A stretch of 64,000 bases of DNA, from the NCBI RefSeq assembly GCF_036245475.1, contig NZ_BTPM01000001.1:2604001-2668000 (forward strand), read 5' to 3'. Positions 1-8,018 of the stretch are shown here, in pieces. The translations under genes and the position numbers were made by a program. Below the pieces are notes generated by a model. It was not told where the DNA came from, searched no databases, and saw only the letters and a program-made list of their open reading frames with translations. Position 1 is the stretch's first letter. Each line of letters starts with the position of its first letter. This DNA is from Vibrio sp. 10N. GTDB lineage: Bacteria; Pseudomonadota; Gammaproteobacteria; Enterobacterales; Vibrionaceae.

Positions 1-42
1 GATCCCATCATTATCACTAAAATGGAAAAAATCAGCGACTAG
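1..42 (+). CDS. 3' end of an upstream gene, possibly a cyclophilin-type peptidyl-prolyl isomerase
   Basis: The first 13 codons of the window are open and end at TAG (40-42), followed at once by a terminator hairpin, so this is the tail of a gene that starts outside the window. The visible peptide is DPIIITKMEKISD. The P-(I/V)-(I/V)-I pattern resembles the last strand of cyclophilin-type peptidyl-prolyl isomerases, but 13 residues cannot settle it. A YajG-like lipoprotein, the neighbour of ampG in E. coli, is another possibility. Confidence 0.4.
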   Translation, partial: DPIIITKMEKISD

Positions 43-50
43 CACCAGAT

Positions 51-77
51 AAGAGAGAGGTTCCCCTCTCTCTTTGC
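51..77 (+). terminator. Terminator of the upstream gene
   Basis: A perfect 10-bp stem (AAGAGAGAGG at 51-60, CCTCTCTCTT at 65-74) with a TTCC loop lies 8 bases after the preceding stop codon. The 3' side ends in a short T-rich tail. It separates the upstream gene from ampG. Confidence 0.7.
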
Positions 78-126
78 TTGCTACGCTCATTAACTCTCGC
101 ACGCTGCACTCGCAAGGAGCACACCT

Positions 127-1512
127 GTGGAACAAAAAATGACTTGGCTTGAGACTGTCAAAAGCTACTGGGATAAAAGGTTGCTTTGGGTCTTTATGAT
201 GGGGTGCTCTAGTGGCTTCCCATGGGTACTCATTGGCTCGAACATGTCTGGCTGGCTCAAAGATGCAGGCCTAACTCGAGCAGCAATCGGCTACTTTGGT
301 TCTGTCTTCGCCGTTTATGCTATCAACTTTCTATGGGCACCTTTAGTCGATAGGGTAAAATTGCCTCTACTGCACGGCTCTCTAGGTCAGCGTCGAAGCT
401 GGATTTTCCTGTGCCAGAGTTTCATATTAGTTGGAACGCTGTTTATTGCAGGCGTCAACCCAGCGAATAACTTGATGTTTACCTCTATGCTGGCACTGTG
501 TATCGCCATATCATCGGCAACACAGGATATCGCTATTGATGCTTATCGTATCGATACTTTCCCAAAATCAGAATCTAGTAAGCTGCCTCAAGCGTCTGCT
601 ATGGCCGTTATCGGTTGGTGGACAGGCTACTCACTTCCTGGCTATTTAGCGTTTATCAACGCAGATTCCATGGGATGGAACGGCGTCTACTACGGCATGG
701 CAGGCATCGTTGTGATCCTGATGCTGTTCACTCTTTTCGTCAGTGAGCCTAAAACTGATCGCGAAGCTCTGCAAGCACAAGCCGAAGCTCGTCACAACAA
801 AGTGGTGGGCAGTCGCCTTACCAGTTGGATTTCAGTTACCGTCGTAGAGCCCTTTTTGGATTTTTTCCGTCGCAATGGCGTGCAAGTTGCGGTCACCTTA
901 TTGCTGTTCGTGTTCCTATTTAAGATTGGCGAAGCCTTCCTAGGACGCATGTCGATTACCTTCTACAAAGAAATTGGCTTCAGTAATGAACAAATTGGTT
1001 ACTACTCTAAGCTTATTGGTTGGGGGGCGACCATCGTCTTTACACTATTAGGCAGTATGGTCAACGTTCGCTTTGGCATTGTAAAAGGCTTGATGATTGG
1101 CGGCATTGCAATGAGTGCTAGTAATCTGATGTTTGCATGGATAGCAAAAGTGGGGCCTAGCGAGACGCTGTTCTTAGCAACCATCATTGTCGATAACTTC
1201 ACCACAGCATTTTCGACCGTAGCGTTTGTGTCCTTCCTGACCGTGCTTACCGGCCAAGCATTTTCTGCAACTCAGTACGCGCTACTCGCGTCTTTGGGTA
1301 ACTTCGGTAGAACAACATTGGCATCGTTCAGTGGTGAGATGGTCGACGCCCTTAATGATTGGAGCTTGTTCTTTATTATTACGTCGCTCATGGTGATTCC
1401 AAGTTTGATCATGCTTTACTCGCTGCGTCATTACTTCAGTGACCTACTTGAGAAAGCAAAACATAAACAAGAAAGCCCAGCACGCAAAGAGCAAGAAAAT
1501 CTGACTCAATAA
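127..1512 (+). CDS. ampG: AmpG-type muropeptide permease (MFS)
   Basis: Inner-membrane major-facilitator transporter of 461 residues. The AmpG family imports GlcNAc-anhydroMurNAc peptides for cell-wall recycling. Family signatures visible are GFPWVLIGSNMSGWLKDAGL near residue 30, GQRRSW near 88 and ATQDIAIDAYRID near 133, with about 12 hydrophobic segments and a charged C-terminal tail. The start is GTG at 127 behind AAGGAG (spacing about 8); an in-frame ATG at 139 would remove only four residues. A terminator follows directly. Import of these peptides fits the lytic transglycosylase gene mltA further along. No beta-lactamase or ampR gene is nearby, so a recycling role is the conservative reading. 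Confidence 0.92.
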   Translation: MEQKMTWLETVKSYWDKRLLWVFMMGCSSGFPWVLIGSNMSGWLKDAGLTRAAIGYFGSVFAVYAINFLWAPLVDRVKLPLLHGSLGQRRSWIFLCQSFILVGTLFIAGVNPANNLMFTSMLALCIAISSATQDIAIDAYRIDTFPKSESSKLPQASAMAVIGWWTGYSLPGYLAFINADSMGWNGVYYGMAGIVVILMLFTLFVSEPKTDREALQAQAEARHNKVVGSRLTSWISVTVVEPFLDFFRRNGVQVAVTLLLFVFLFKIGEAFLGRMSITFYKEIGFSNEQIGYYSKLIGWGATIVFTLLGSMVNVRFGIVKGLMIGGIAMSASNLMFAWIAKVGPSETLFLATIIVDNFTTAFSTVAFVSFLTVLTGQAFSATQYALLASLGNFGRTTLASFSGEMVDALNDWSLFFIITSLMVIPSLIMLYSLRHYFSDLLEKAKHKQESPARKEQENLTQ

Positions 1513-1528
1513 ATAGCAACCTCAACAA

Positions 1529-1557
1529 AAAGGCTCGCAACAATGCGAGCCTTTTTT
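1529..1557. terminator. Bidirectional terminator between ampG and chrR
   Basis: AAAGGCTCGCA (1529-1539) pairs with TGCGAGCCTTT (1544-1554) around a 4-base loop and is followed by T6. A-rich sequence on the other side gives a U-tract on the minus strand, so it can serve both convergent genes. Confidence 0.9.
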
Positions 1558-1571
1558 ATTTGCCACAGCTG

Positions 1572-2252
1572 TTATGGGTACATCCCTTTACCAAAGCGGT
1601 TAAAGACCCTTGCCACACCTTGTGTGAAAATCATAGGTTCGGTCAGGATAGACAGGCATAAGCAATCTTGACCCACCGCTGTTTGAGGAGCGTGCTTGGT
1701 ATTTCCATCTTCTCGGACAAAGTCCCCCTCCCCGTACTCGCCGTTTTCGTCACTGAAGCTGCCATGAAGCACTAAGGTTGATTCAAACCCTTTGTGCGTA
1801 TGCTGGGGAACTTGAACGCCCTCAGTGATGTACAACAAACTCACCTTACAATCTTCATCAATGTCGATGCTAGACGTAAACACCTTACCGCCATAGCTTT
1901 TCCACTCGCCCATGCGCTCGACCAAAGGCGCCAATGTCGGAGGCACTTTAAACGCCTTTCCGTTAACATTTACCGTTGCCGAGGAGCGAACCTTGGACTT
2001 ACTGAAGTCGGCGTCGAGCGTCATGATATCGTTCATCATGTTGTCAAACACTAAAGCAAGTTCAGCATCTGATATGGCGCCCTCAGCACCGCTAGCAACA
2101 AAACTATCAGCAGCCTCTTCCTCAAATTTTGCCACCAAGTGACGGCAGTGAGAGCATGTCTCTAGATGCGTTGCGACGGCAGCTCCGTGGGCCGAATCAA
2201 TATCCCCAGTCGCGTAGCGCTCCAAAATTTCTTTATCTGGGTGGTATCTCAT
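1572..2252 (-). CDS. chrR: ChrR-family cupin anti-sigma factor
   Basis: 226-residue zinc-dependent anti-sigma factor expected to hold the adjacent ECF sigma factor inactive. The N-terminal anti-sigma domain shows H4 and the H29-x3-C33-x2-C36 motif. The C-terminal cupin domain carries H151-T-H153, E157 and H187, the ligand set known from Rhodobacter sphaeroides ChrR. In that organism ChrR releases sigma-E in response to singlet oxygen; the same signal here is inference. The ATG at 2252 lies one base after the sigma-factor TGA stop (TGATATG arrangement), which implies translational coupling of sigma and anti-sigma. All expected metal ligands are present, so the protein looks functional. Confidence 0.9.
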   Translation of the reverse strand: MRYHPDKEILERYATGDIDSAHGAAVATHLETCSHCRHLVAKFEEEAADSFVASGAEGAISDAELALVFDNMMNDIMTLDADFSKSKVRSSATVNVNGKAFKVPPTLAPLVERMGEWKSYGGKVFTSSIDIDEDCKVSLLYITEGVQVPQHTHKGFESTLVLHGSFSDENGEYGEGDFVREDGNTKHAPQTAVGQDCLCLSILTEPMIFTQGVARVFNRFGKGMYP

Positions 2253-2253
2253 A

Positions 2254-2832
2254 TCAATCCGCCTCCATTGAATGTCTTAATTTTTCTACGGCTAGTCTGA
2301 GACGGGACTTTACGGTCCCCAACGGGATATCAAACATATCTGCCACTTGCTGATGAGGAAGCTCTTCCAAGTAAACGGCCCGTACTACTTCCCTTTGAGC
2401 CTTGGGTAGCTCTTCCATAAATTTCAAGATCTGTTCTTTGAGTCGATCGGTCTCTGGTGAGTAATGCTCGACAAAGTCTGGCGGGCAATAGTCACTTGGC
2501 CAAATATCGTCGGCGTGCACATGTAGTTCCTTACCCTTTTGCTTGCGCAGCATGTCAAAACAAAGATTACGGGCAATGGTATAGATCCACGTCGACAACG
2601 AACTCTTACTACCGTCAAACAAATGTGCTTTTTGCCAGACCGTTGTCATCGCCTCTTGGACCATTTCAATGGCCACTTGCTCGTTACCCATGTGCTTGAA
2701 GGTAAACTGCTTGAGCCGCGGGGAGAAGTAGCTAAACACAGTAGCAAATGCTGCTTTGTCACGCTGTTTTACCCTTTCCATGCACTCTGCCCACTCTTGC
2801 TTGGTGAGCGCTTCTGGACTTTCTACTATCAT
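2254..2832 (-). CDS. rpoE: ECF sigma factor paired with ChrR (ECF11-like)
   Basis: 192-residue extracytoplasmic-function sigma factor. Region 2 is seen around FDGSKSSLSTWIYTIARNLC and region 4 around LPHQQVADMFDIPLGTVKSR. I chose the ATG at 2832 because AGGGA sits 7 bases upstream. A longer frame reaches back to 2880, but that would begin at or before the likely transcription start of the promoter at 2883-2910. The next gene is its ChrR anti-sigma, so this is the ECF11/RpoE-ChrR type known for the singlet-oxygen response. It is not the classical RpoE of the cell-envelope stress response, which pairs with RseA. The self-like promoter upstream suggests autoregulation. Confidence 0.88.
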   Translation of the reverse strand: MIVESPEALTKQEWAECMERVKQRDKAAFATVFSYFSPRLKQFTFKHMGNEQVAIEMVQEAMTTVWQKAHLFDGSKSSLSTWIYTIARNLCFDMLRKQKGKELHVHADDIWPSDYCPPDFVEHYSPETDRLKEQILKFMEELPKAQREVVRAVYLEELPHQQVADMFDIPLGTVKSRLRLAVEKLRHSMEAD

Positions 2833-2882
2833 GCTTATGTCCCTAAAGTTGATAACACAACATTGCCGACTACATAGCATAC

Positions 2883-2910
2883 TATACGCTGGCCTATTCT
2901 TTCCCGATCA
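2883..2910 (-). promoter_or_regulatory. Candidate ECF11-type promoter of the sigma-chrR operon
   Basis: On the minus strand TGATCG (2910-2905) and CGTATA (2888-2883) are separated by 16 bases, about 45 bases before the sigma-factor ATG. TGATC as the -35 element and a CGTA-containing -10 are what is known for ECF11 sigma factors. A very similar pair lies upstream of the neighbouring LON-domain gene. Confidence 0.6.
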
Positions 2911-2923
2911 CAAAAGGAGAAAT

Positions 2924-3520
2924 TTAGTGTCGTGTCTCTTCTTGAATATCACCCGACTTAAACGCGTCGGCGAGGAAATTAACGGCCGAGCTGCAATCCG
3001 GTTGGGTGACCAAATGTTCAAAATGGTGACAATCTAAAGGTAGCACCTCTAGCCATCGTTGGCTCACCCACGCAGCATCGTCGAAAAAACGGTGAAGATA
3101 CAAATCGCCGATCTGAGGGAATTTGTTGTAAACGTCTTGCAATCGCTCTCCGAGAAACTGGTTCTCATCGCCCAGCTCTGCCGTCGCCCAATCATCGAGC
3201 CACACAACGCTCGCATGTCGTAAACCATCATCGTCTGCACCCACGTCGGTGATTCGGAACTTCTTGATACCAGACACGGTAATGCCGAGCATACCGTCCT
3301 CCAGCGTTTCAAAATCGACAATGCTAACAAATGTACCAACCTCAGAGACGTTCTTAGGAGCGGCGTTGTTTTTACTGCTAATCAAACAAACGCCGAATCC
3401 AGTTTCGCGTTTCAGGCATTCGGTCACCATTCGTTTGTAGCGAGGTTCGAAGATCCTTAGCCTCATTTTTCCTTCAGGCAAGACCACTGAGCGCAGTGGA
3501 AAAAGCATAATCTGTGACAT
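2924..3520 (-). CDS. LON peptidase N-terminal (substrate-binding) domain protein
   Basis: 198 residues forming a stand-alone LON N-terminal domain without the ATPase or protease parts. The opening pattern MLFPLRSVVLPEGKMRLRIFEPRY is split here as MLFPLRSVVLPEG followed by RIFEPRY, typical of this family. Function of stand-alone LON-domain proteins is largely unknown; binding of damaged or unfolded protein is a guess. The ATG at 3520 has AAGGGAA six bases upstream; a longer frame starting at 3604 lacks that support and would cross the candidate promoter at 3550-3576. The gene reads towards the ECF sigma gene and has its own matching ECF-type promoter, which suggests it belongs to the same stress regulon. 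Confidence 0.82.
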   Translation of the reverse strand: MSQIMLFPLRSVVLPEGKMRLRIFEPRYKRMVTECLKRETGFGVCLISSKNNAAPKNVSEVGTFVSIVDFETLEDGMLGITVSGIKKFRITDVGADDDGLRHASVVWLDDWATAELGDENQFLGERLQDVYNKFPQIGDLYLHRFFDDAAWVSQRWLEVLPLDCHHFEHLVTQPDCSSAVNFLADAFKSGDIQEETRH

Positions 3521-3549
3521 GATTGTTCCCTTTGTGACTACACCCAGTG

Positions 3550-3576
3550 TGTACGACTGTGACCGAAATCCGATCA
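3550..3576 (-). promoter_or_regulatory. Candidate ECF11-type promoter of the LON-domain gene
   Basis: Minus-strand TGATCG (3576-3571) and CGTACA (3555-3550) are 15 bases apart, 30 bases before the ATG. It shares TGATCGG and CGTA with the promoter candidate in front of the sigma gene, where the spacer is 16. Confidence 0.5.
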
Positions 3577-3676
3577 ATATCCTTTTGTTAACAAGTGCGT
3601 TCAAATGTTAAAACAGAAGCACTAACAATTGATCGATTTGTGAGCATTTTATAGAAGTTCCCCTAATCCTTCTTAA

Positions 3677-3696
3677 TTTGTGATAGGCCTCACAAA
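3677..3696 (+). promoter_or_regulatory. CRP-binding site upstream of ompK
   Basis: TTTGTGATAGGCCTCACAAA is a perfect palindrome matching the CRP core TGTGA-N6-TCACA. A weak -10 candidate (TATCAT, 3747-3752) would place the site centre near -72, a normal activating position. CRP control of the homologous Tsx channel is known in E. coli. Confidence 0.8.
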
Positions 3697-3699
3697 CTT

Positions 3700-3715
3700 T
3701 AGTAAACGTTTGCGA
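3700..3715 (-). promoter_or_regulatory. Candidate PurR operator upstream of ompK
   Basis: Read on the minus strand the 16 bases are TCGCAAACGTTTACTA. This agrees with the PurR consensus ANGCAANCGNTTNCNT at all conserved positions except the two outermost ones. It lies 4 bases from the CRP site, between it and the likely promoter. Confidence 0.5.
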
Positions 3716-3821
3716 TGTTGCACATTTACTTTGAGATATAAATCGCTATCATGCCCACCCATCGGATGACTTCGCACGGAATGCGGCCAATTTACAGTAC
3801 AACTTGAAGAGTTTTCACACT

Positions 3822-4607
3822 ATGCGTAAATCACTTTTAGCTCTTGGCGTTGTTGCAGCAGTTGCTGCAGTGCCAGCATCTGCAGAATATCTATACGGTT
3901 TTGGTGGCGTTTATCTTGACCACCAGAGCTGGAACCACGGCCCTAACGCAATCCAAGATGGCCAAGACGGTAAAGGTCGTAACCAGTTCGTACTAGGTAT
4001 CGAAGGTGGTGCAGGTTTCACTTGGGGTGAGCTATACGGTTTCTACGATCGCGAAAGTGTGGAAAAAAGCTCATCTGAGCAAAAGAACTCAATGAAAGGC
4101 AGTGCTCACGTTTACCTAGGTGACAGCGGCGTATCTCTATACGGTCAGTTCTACCACCACGACAACCCGAACCAAAGCGAAACAAACCGCGTACTAGGTC
4201 TTGGTTACACAGCACTTCAAGGCGACAACTGGTTCTTCAAACCATGGGTTGGTGTTCACGACATCACTTCTTGGGATTCTTTCTCACCAAACCAAAACGT
4301 AAATGGTAACAACGGTTACATGGCTGGTTGGACTGCACGCTACGCGTTCAATGTAGGTGGTCAAAACTTCTCATTCGTTAACTGGAACGAAATCGAGTTC
4401 GATCGCAACGACGCATACGCTCAAAACCAAGGCGGTAAGAACGGCCTAAACGGTGCGTTGCTATTCAACTGGCACGCAACTGAGCACCTAACTGCTGCTA
4501 TTCAATACCGTTACTTCAACAACAAACTTGGTGTTTACGGTTCATCAGGTAGCAACCAGCAACACTACGGTGACGCTATCATCTACCGTATGCAATACAA
4601 CTTCTAA
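3822..4607 (+). CDS. ompK: OmpK, Tsx-family outer-membrane nucleoside channel
   Basis: 261-residue outer-membrane beta-barrel of the nucleoside-specific Channel_Tsx family; in vibrios OmpK is also known as the receptor of phage KVP40. The signal peptide begins MRKSLLALG and ends at PASA before EYLYGFG. The mature part alternates aromatic and polar residues and ends in a terminal Phe (YRMQYNF), as outer-membrane proteins do. I start at ATG 3822 because it begins a clean signal peptide; a TTG at 3804 is in frame but unlikely. The gene stands alone with its own terminator. CRP and PurR-like sites upstream fit a nucleoside-uptake role. Confidence 0.93.
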   Translation: MRKSLLALGVVAAVAAVPASAEYLYGFGGVYLDHQSWNHGPNAIQDGQDGKGRNQFVLGIEGGAGFTWGELYGFYDRESVEKSSSEQKNSMKGSAHVYLGDSGVSLYGQFYHHDNPNQSETNRVLGLGYTALQGDNWFFKPWVGVHDITSWDSFSPNQNVNGNNGYMAGWTARYAFNVGGQNFSFVNWNEIEFDRNDAYAQNQGGKNGLNGALLFNWHATEHLTAAIQYRYFNNKLGVYGSSGSNQQHYGDAIIYRMQYNF

Positions 4608-4629
4608 TTTTCAGAATATCAGAAGTTCG

Positions 4630-4657
4630 AAAAAATGGCGCAAGAGCGCCATTTTTT
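4630..4657 (+). terminator. ompK terminator
   Basis: AAAAAATGGCGC (4630-4641) pairs with GCGCCATTTTTT (4646-4657) around AAGA, 23 bases after the ompK stop. Confidence 0.9.
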
Positions 4658-4742
4658 GTATCTGGAATTCGACCACTAAGCCTTCGACCAACCTAGCTAA
4701 CTTTGCTATCCTTCTCGCTTCACTCACTACCCGTAGATAACT

Positions 4743-5636
4743 GTGAACATTACCATTCTAGGTCCTGGTGCCGTTGGTTCCTTGTACGCTTACAAACTTC
4801 ATCTCGCTGGTCATTCTATTTCTCTTTGGGGACGTACTTCATCTAGCAAAATCGAGATAACTCTCGATGATGGTGAAAGCATTGCGTTCAATAATCAAAG
4901 CCTCGAAGACCTGGAGCACTGTGACCTGTTAGTCGTGACTTTAAAAGCATGGCAAGTGAAAAGCGCACTACTACCGCTACTTACTCATCTTCATCCAGAC
5001 GCTATTATTCTGTTTTTGCACAATGGGATGGGAACCGTTGATAGTCTAACGGAGCAACTAGCGCCTCGACCTGTGCTGCTGGGTACGAGCACACACGGTG
5101 CCCTCAAGGTTAGCGGCTCCTCCGTTCACCACACAGGTAACGGACAAACACTCATCGGTGCATGGAACAAAAAAGGTCAGCAGTGCGAATTTGTCGCTGA
5201 GGTCTTTGACCATGCTTTCTCACCAACAAAGTGGCACAGTACTATCCAACAAGCGTTATGGACTAAGTTGGTAATCAACTGCGCAATCAACCCACTGACC
5301 GCCATCCTCGACTGTCGCAATGGTCAACTGGCGAACGATGAGTATCGAGAGCAACTACTTAGTATCGTGAAAGAAGCGGTTACTTGCGCAAGGTTCGATG
5401 GAGTCGAGCTAGATGCATCGGTTTTACTCGACACCGTTGTGAATGTGGCTAAATCTACGGCACAAAACTACTCGTCTATGCACCAAGACATTTATAATAA
5501 AAGGCAAAGTGAAATCGATTTTATCACTGGTTACGTGGTCAATATTGCGACTAAACACCATGTCGATATACCGAATAACTTATCCCTGTATCAAAAAATT
5601 AAGCAAATAGAAGCAAGCTGGAGCCAGCATGACTAA
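4743..5636 (+). CDS. panE: 2-dehydropantoate 2-reductase
   Basis: 297 residues. The enzyme reduces ketopantoate to pantoate with NADPH in pantothenate/CoA synthesis. The Rossmann motif GPGAVGSLYA is at residues 7-16, and the conserved lysine segment appears as WTKLVINCAINPLTAI. The start is GTG at 4743; no in-frame ATG precedes the Rossmann strand, and I see no strong ribosome site. Its end overlaps yajL by 8 bases, so the two are translated from one message with csdA. Confidence 0.9.
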   Translation: MNITILGPGAVGSLYAYKLHLAGHSISLWGRTSSSKIEITLDDGESIAFNNQSLEDLEHCDLLVVTLKAWQVKSALLPLLTHLHPDAIILFLHNGMGTVDSLTEQLAPRPVLLGTSTHGALKVSGSSVHHTGNGQTLIGAWNKKGQQCEFVAEVFDHAFSPTKWHSTIQQALWTKLVINCAINPLTAILDCRNGQLANDEYREQLLSIVKEAVTCARFDGVELDASVLLDTVVNVAKSTAQNYSSMHQDIYNKRQSEIDFITGYVVNIATKHHVDIPNNLSLYQKIKQIEASWSQHD

Positions 5637-6234
5637 AAAGGTACTTGTCCCTATCGCGCCAGGCACGGAAGAAATGGAAGCCATTACCATCATCGATACT
5701 ATGGTGAGAGCAGGTTTTGATGTTACCGTGGCTAGCGCTGACTTCGATGGCGCATTGACGATGAAAGCCTCCCGCGGGGTAACCTTAACTGCCGACTGTA
5801 AACTGGTAGATGTTGCCGACGATGAGTTCGATGTTATCGCACTGCCTGGCGGTGTGGGTGGTTCCGAAATATTCCGTGATAGCACGCTATTGATCGAGAT
5901 GGTTCGCCAACACAAATACGATGGTAAACTCATGGCAGCCATTTGCGCAGCCCCTGCACTTGTCTTGCAGCATCATCAGCTCTATCCAGATGCTTTAATG
6001 ACTTGCCATCCAAGTTTTAAATCTCATATCCCTGAAAACTGCTGGCGCGACAAGCGCGTCACCATAGACATCAACCACAACCTGATTACCAGCCAAGGTC
6101 CAGGTACAGCACTAGAGTTTGCTGTGGAGATCATCATTGCTCTCTGTGGCAAAGAAAAAGCATGGGAAGTCGCCGAGCCTATGGTCACTAACCCCACTCT
6201 GCACTACCACAAGATGGGAAAATACGATGACTGA
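5629..6234 (+). CDS. yajL: YajL, DJ-1/PfpI superfamily (older name ThiJ)
   Basis: 201 residues, the bacterial DJ-1-like protein YajL, described as a chaperone/deglycase acting on oxidised or glycated proteins. The nucleophile-elbow cysteine is C106 in AAICAAPA, and the acidic partner lies in PGTEEMEA (E14/E15). Both match E. coli YajL. It overlaps panE upstream and csdA downstream by 8 bases each, so all three are coupled. The older label as a thiamine-synthesis protein is not supported by any thi gene nearby. Confidence 0.9.
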   Translation: MTKKVLVPIAPGTEEMEAITIIDTMVRAGFDVTVASADFDGALTMKASRGVTLTADCKLVDVADDEFDVIALPGGVGGSEIFRDSTLLIEMVRQHKYDGKLMAAICAAPALVLQHHQLYPDALMTCHPSFKSHIPENCWRDKRVTIDINHNLITSQGPGTALEFAVEIIIALCGKEKAWEVAEPMVTNPTLHYHKMGKYDD

Positions 6235-7426
6235 TTTGCAGGCGATCCGCGATCAATTCCCTGCTATTGATGGCGAAATGGTTTACTTAGATAGTGCAGC
6301 GACCACACAAAAGCCTCAGGCCGTCATTGACTGCATTACCGACTATTACCGCAATCAAAATGCCAATGTCCATCGTGGCACTCATTCACTCACTGCGCTA
6401 GCGACGTCGCGTTTTGAAGCTGCACGAGAAACGGTCGCGCGCTTTATTAACGCCACCAGCGAGAAAGAAATCATCTGGACGCGAGGGGCCACTGAAGCAC
6501 TTAACCTTATCGCACAGACTTATGCACGCAACCAATTGCAACCGGGTGATGAGATCCTCGTGTCCGAAATGGAGCATCACGCGAACATCGTACCGTGGCA
6601 AATTGTCGCTGAGCAAACTGGCGCCAAAGTCGTCAAGGTGCCAATGGGTGAAGGTTGCCAATTTGATCTCGATGCATTTCGCACACTGTTACGCAGCCGA
6701 ACTAAAATCGTTGCCGTGGCTCAAGTCACCAACGTCACTGGAACCGTGCTTCCCCTTAATGACATCATCGCTATAACTCGCGCTAATAGCCAAGCTGTGG
6801 TTGTAGTCGATGGCGCGCAAGGCGTGGTGCATCAACCAACTGACGTTCAAGCGCTAGATGCCGATTTCTACGTTTTTTCGGGGCATAAACTCTATGCGCC
6901 TGCGGGTATTGGCGTCCTGTATGGCAAGCTAGCCCTGCTCGAGGCGATGCCACCCTGGCATGGCGGCGGAAAAATGGTCGAAAAAGTCTCGTTTGAGGGC
7001 ACAACATTTAGTGAGTTACCTGGTAAGTTTGAAGCTGGTACACCTAATGTCGCTGGTGCTCTGGCGCTTGCCTGTTCTATTGAATGGCTGAGCAAATATA
7101 GCCACAGCGATCTTGAAAAGCACATCTGCACGCTACAAAAACGGGCCCACGACGCACTAAGCCAACTCGATGATATTCAAATCATCGGCTATCAGCCTGG
7201 TGCTAGCGTCATCACTTTTGTCATGGATGGCGTGCATCATCAAGACTTGGCCACATTACTTGATCAGCAAAATGTCGCAGTACGGGCTGGGCATCACTGT
7301 GCTCATCCGCTGATGGATGCGCTGGGCGTCAAAGGTACCGTCCGAGCCTCGTTCGCGATCTACAACTCTGAGCAAGACGTTGACCGCTTTATCGCTGCGG
7401 TAGCAAAAGCCGTCGATATGCTTTAA
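6227..7426 (+). CDS. csdA: Cysteine desulfurase CsdA
   Basis: 399-residue class-V PLP enzyme that takes sulfur from cysteine as a persulfide. The PLP lysine is K221 in FSGHKLYAPAG and the catalytic cysteine is C358 in AGHHCAHPL, both where E. coli CsdA has them. I start at ATG 6227, which overlaps the yajL stop region and gives the usual N-terminus (MTDLQAIRDQFP); the frame is open further upstream but only inside yajL. Its acceptor CsdE and the client TcdA are encoded on the opposite strand about 1.2 kb away, separated by an AT-rich accessory patch. Confidence 0.93.
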   Translation: MTDLQAIRDQFPAIDGEMVYLDSAATTQKPQAVIDCITDYYRNQNANVHRGTHSLTALATSRFEAARETVARFINATSEKEIIWTRGATEALNLIAQTYARNQLQPGDEILVSEMEHHANIVPWQIVAEQTGAKVVKVPMGEGCQFDLDAFRTLLRSRTKIVAVAQVTNVTGTVLPLNDIIAITRANSQAVVVVDGAQGVVHQPTDVQALDADFYVFSGHKLYAPAGIGVLYGKLALLEAMPPWHGGGKMVEKVSFEGTTFSELPGKFEAGTPNVAGALALACSIEWLSKYSHSDLEKHICTLQKRAHDALSQLDDIQIIGYQPGASVITFVMDGVHHQDLATLLDQQNVAVRAGHHCAHPLMDALGVKGTVRASFAIYNSEQDVDRFIAAVAKAVDML

Positions 7427-7432
7427 ACACGA

Positions 7433-7467
7433 AAAAGCTGGTAGCACCCTAAGAGCTACCAGCTTTT
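7433..7467. terminator. csdA terminator
   Basis: AAAAGCTGGTAGC (7433-7445) pairs perfectly with GCTACCAGCTTTT (7455-7467) around a 9-base loop, 6 bases after csdA. The symmetry would let it serve both strands; it may once have been shared with convergent csdE. Confidence 0.85.
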
Positions 7468-7505
7468 CACTGTTCATTCACAGAAATCCACTGCGATTAA
7501 CTTTG

Positions 7506-8018
7506 CTAGTTCCAAGCTCTCTGGTAAGCGTCTAGCAAATTAAAAGGCTTATTTAGAGAATCTATCGACTCCAACTCTGACCTTAAGCTATTCGGCAACT
7601 CAAAGTATCCAATCTCAACATTTAAATCCACTGCTGAAAACATTAACTTTCTGATGCTATTTACTTGTTCTTCAAGATGACTAACTTCTTCATTGGTACT
7701 ATTAGCAGCTTCTAGCATTAGTATTGTTCGAACAAGCTCTGTATATTCAGGTTGGGTGCACTCTCTAATAGCTCTTTGACTTAGGTAACCTAAGCCTTCT
7801 GCAGCTATATTTGGAAGTTTTCTTAATCGAGCTATATCTTTCCCTGTAAGTGCTGTTTCCTCAGCTAAACCCATGCATGCTGCATGCTTACTTTCATAAC
7901 TAACAAAGTTTTTCTTAATGAGCTCTGAACCGAACTCCACTTTATCGATCTCATTAGCATAGGAGAGGGAAGATAAACAAAAAGTAGCGAGTAGAAGCAC
8001 AAGATATTTAAAGTTCAC
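7506..8018 (-). CDS. Unknown secreted protein of an AT-rich patch
   Basis: 170 residues that I do not recognise. A signal peptide is clear: MNFKYLVLLLATFCLSSLSYA split at the cleavage region SLSYA/NEIDK. The mature part is mostly helical, with two cysteines (AACMG and RECTQ) that could form a disulfide, and it ends DAYQRAWN. The start is GTG at 8018, whose first bases overlap the TGA of the upstream gene, so translation looks coupled. The DNA is clearly AT-richer than its surroundings (65 of 180 bases are G or C at 7561-7740, against 29 of 60 at 8641-8700 in csdE), which suggests acquisition. No function is proposed. Confidence 0.65.
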   Translation of the reverse strand: MNFKYLVLLLATFCLSSLSYANEIDKVEFGSELIKKNFVSYESKHAACMGLAEETALTGKDIARLRKLPNIAAEGLGYLSQRAIRECTQPEYTELVRTILMLEAANSTNEEVSHLEEQVNSIRKLMFSAVDLNVEIGYFELPNSLRSELESIDSLNKPFNLLDAYQRAWN

